Of a DNA stretch of 64,000 nucleotides, positions 63,254-64,000 are shown one piece after another. The stretch comes from Physcomitrium patens (Eukaryota; Streptophyta; Bryopsida; Funariales; Funariaceae), in contig NC_037271.1 of assembly GCF_000002425.4 (NCBI RefSeq), positions 2,065,543 to 2,129,542 on the forward strand, read 5' to 3'. Below the pieces are notes generated by a model. It worked only from the letters and a program-made list of their open reading frames with translations, ran no database searches and had not been told where the DNA came from. The position numbers and the translations under genes were made by a program. Numbering within the stretch: position 1 is the first letter of the stretch; each line of letters begins with the position of its first letter.

Positions 63254-63457
63254 CTGTAGGATGCGTTCCTTGTGCACTGCTCTTCACGCTCTTGATCCTT
63301 TGTGACTCTGTGCCACCATTCTTGTCCCTCGTCAATTGCTTCTGTTTGGATGGACCTTCAGACCTGTGACGATGATATGGTATCCTGTGGGTATTCGTCT
63401 CATCGCTGAAGACTTTAGTGTATCCGCCATTGGAGCCAATTGTCGGATGATGAACCC
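63254..63457 (-). other. Possible exon of an unrecognised gene
   Basis: An acceptor-like TTGATTAG and a donor-like CAG|GTTAGA bracket 204 bp that stay open in one frame (68 codons) and give a basic, hydrophilic product (SDETNTHRIPYHRHRSEG, then TRDKNGGTESQRIKSVKS). I do not recognise it, and no partner exon could be fixed. Confidence 0.2.
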
Positions 63458-64000
63458 CTAATCAACATTTCTTTATCAGAAGCTTCTTTGTTTCCCTACC
63501 GTTTCATGTTTTTTCTTCGTGAAATACAGTTGATAACTGCAAGATAGGCAGTTTGTAGAGGGTAAGGATCAGGAAACCAATGATCGATTGTCCATAAGGT
63601 TTTCGATTGCCGATTGTAAGATTGGCCACAGGCGGACACCCAATTTGTTGCGGGCGAAACCAATTATCGACTTACGAATTATTTTGTTTGATTGCCGAGA
63701 CATTTTCTGCCTTAAAAATTCCCTAGTCTTTAGAGAGGTTACGGAGAAACACTAGTCTTGCATGGAGGGGGCGGGGGGCATGCTGCGCAATTTCAAGCAG
63801 CATCGATAATAACGTTCGTCTTCCACTTTGGGCTTGGTTCATCCTTTCGACGCGATTTTACTTGTAACTTATTCGAGTTAAGAGCTACTCAGTCGTAATT
63901 TTCTCGTACTCGGTACTGACTATAATTTTCGTCAGCGTAGTCAGGTGGCATCCAAAGCGACCTCCGTTTCGCAAATTCCTTAACCCTTCCGCGCTCTGTA

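Overview
The window is nuclear DNA of a land plant, most likely a moss; I infer Physcomitrium or a relative, without proof. The clues are spliced nuclear genes of plant type, a plastid fatty-acid enzyme with a transit-like leader, a peroxisomal glycolate oxidase, two short metallothionein-like genes built from near-identical Cys modules, and AT-rich spacers packed with Ty3 and Ty1-copia fossils. No bacterial operon, CRISPR array, rRNA or tRNA was found.

Five host genes can be read exon by exon. (1) A metallothionein-like gene on the minus strand (17551-18028) and (2) a sister copy on the plus strand (21213-21625) form a divergent pair. (3) RPT2, an ATPase of the 26S proteasome base (25609-28695, minus; five exons, 446 aa). 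(4) A plastid 3-oxoacyl-ACP reductase of FabG type (32150-34776, minus; ten exons, 328 aa). (5) Glycolate oxidase of photorespiration (53221-54735, minus; four exons, 368 aa, ending in the peroxisomal signal SKL). They serve separate housekeeping tasks: metal binding, proteolysis, plastid lipid synthesis and photorespiration.

Mobile-element blocks. 0-4.7 kb holds an old AT-drifted Ty3 fossil and LTR scraps. 4.7-8.0 kb holds a Ty1-copia fossil with short LTRs and two very different base compositions. 37.1-49.3 kb holds an old Ty3 element with a tRNA-Asp type primer site, and a much younger chromodomain Ty3 element (chromovirus) nested inside it. A solo-LTR-like relict of the 0-4.7 kb family lies at 49.3-50.0 kb. 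Two small MITE-like elements and several long hairpins lie in the spacers.

The most striking signal is in the LTRs of the young chromovirus. They carry a dense array of perfect heat-shock elements (alternating TTC and GAA blocks at 2-bp spacing) directly upstream of a TATA box, which suggests a heat-responsive retroelement promoter. The rest of the window is AT-rich spacer or low-copy DNA with no recognisable gene; the open frames there are described as unassigned. Splice sites were chosen by eye from GT/AG signals and family conservation, with no transcript data.
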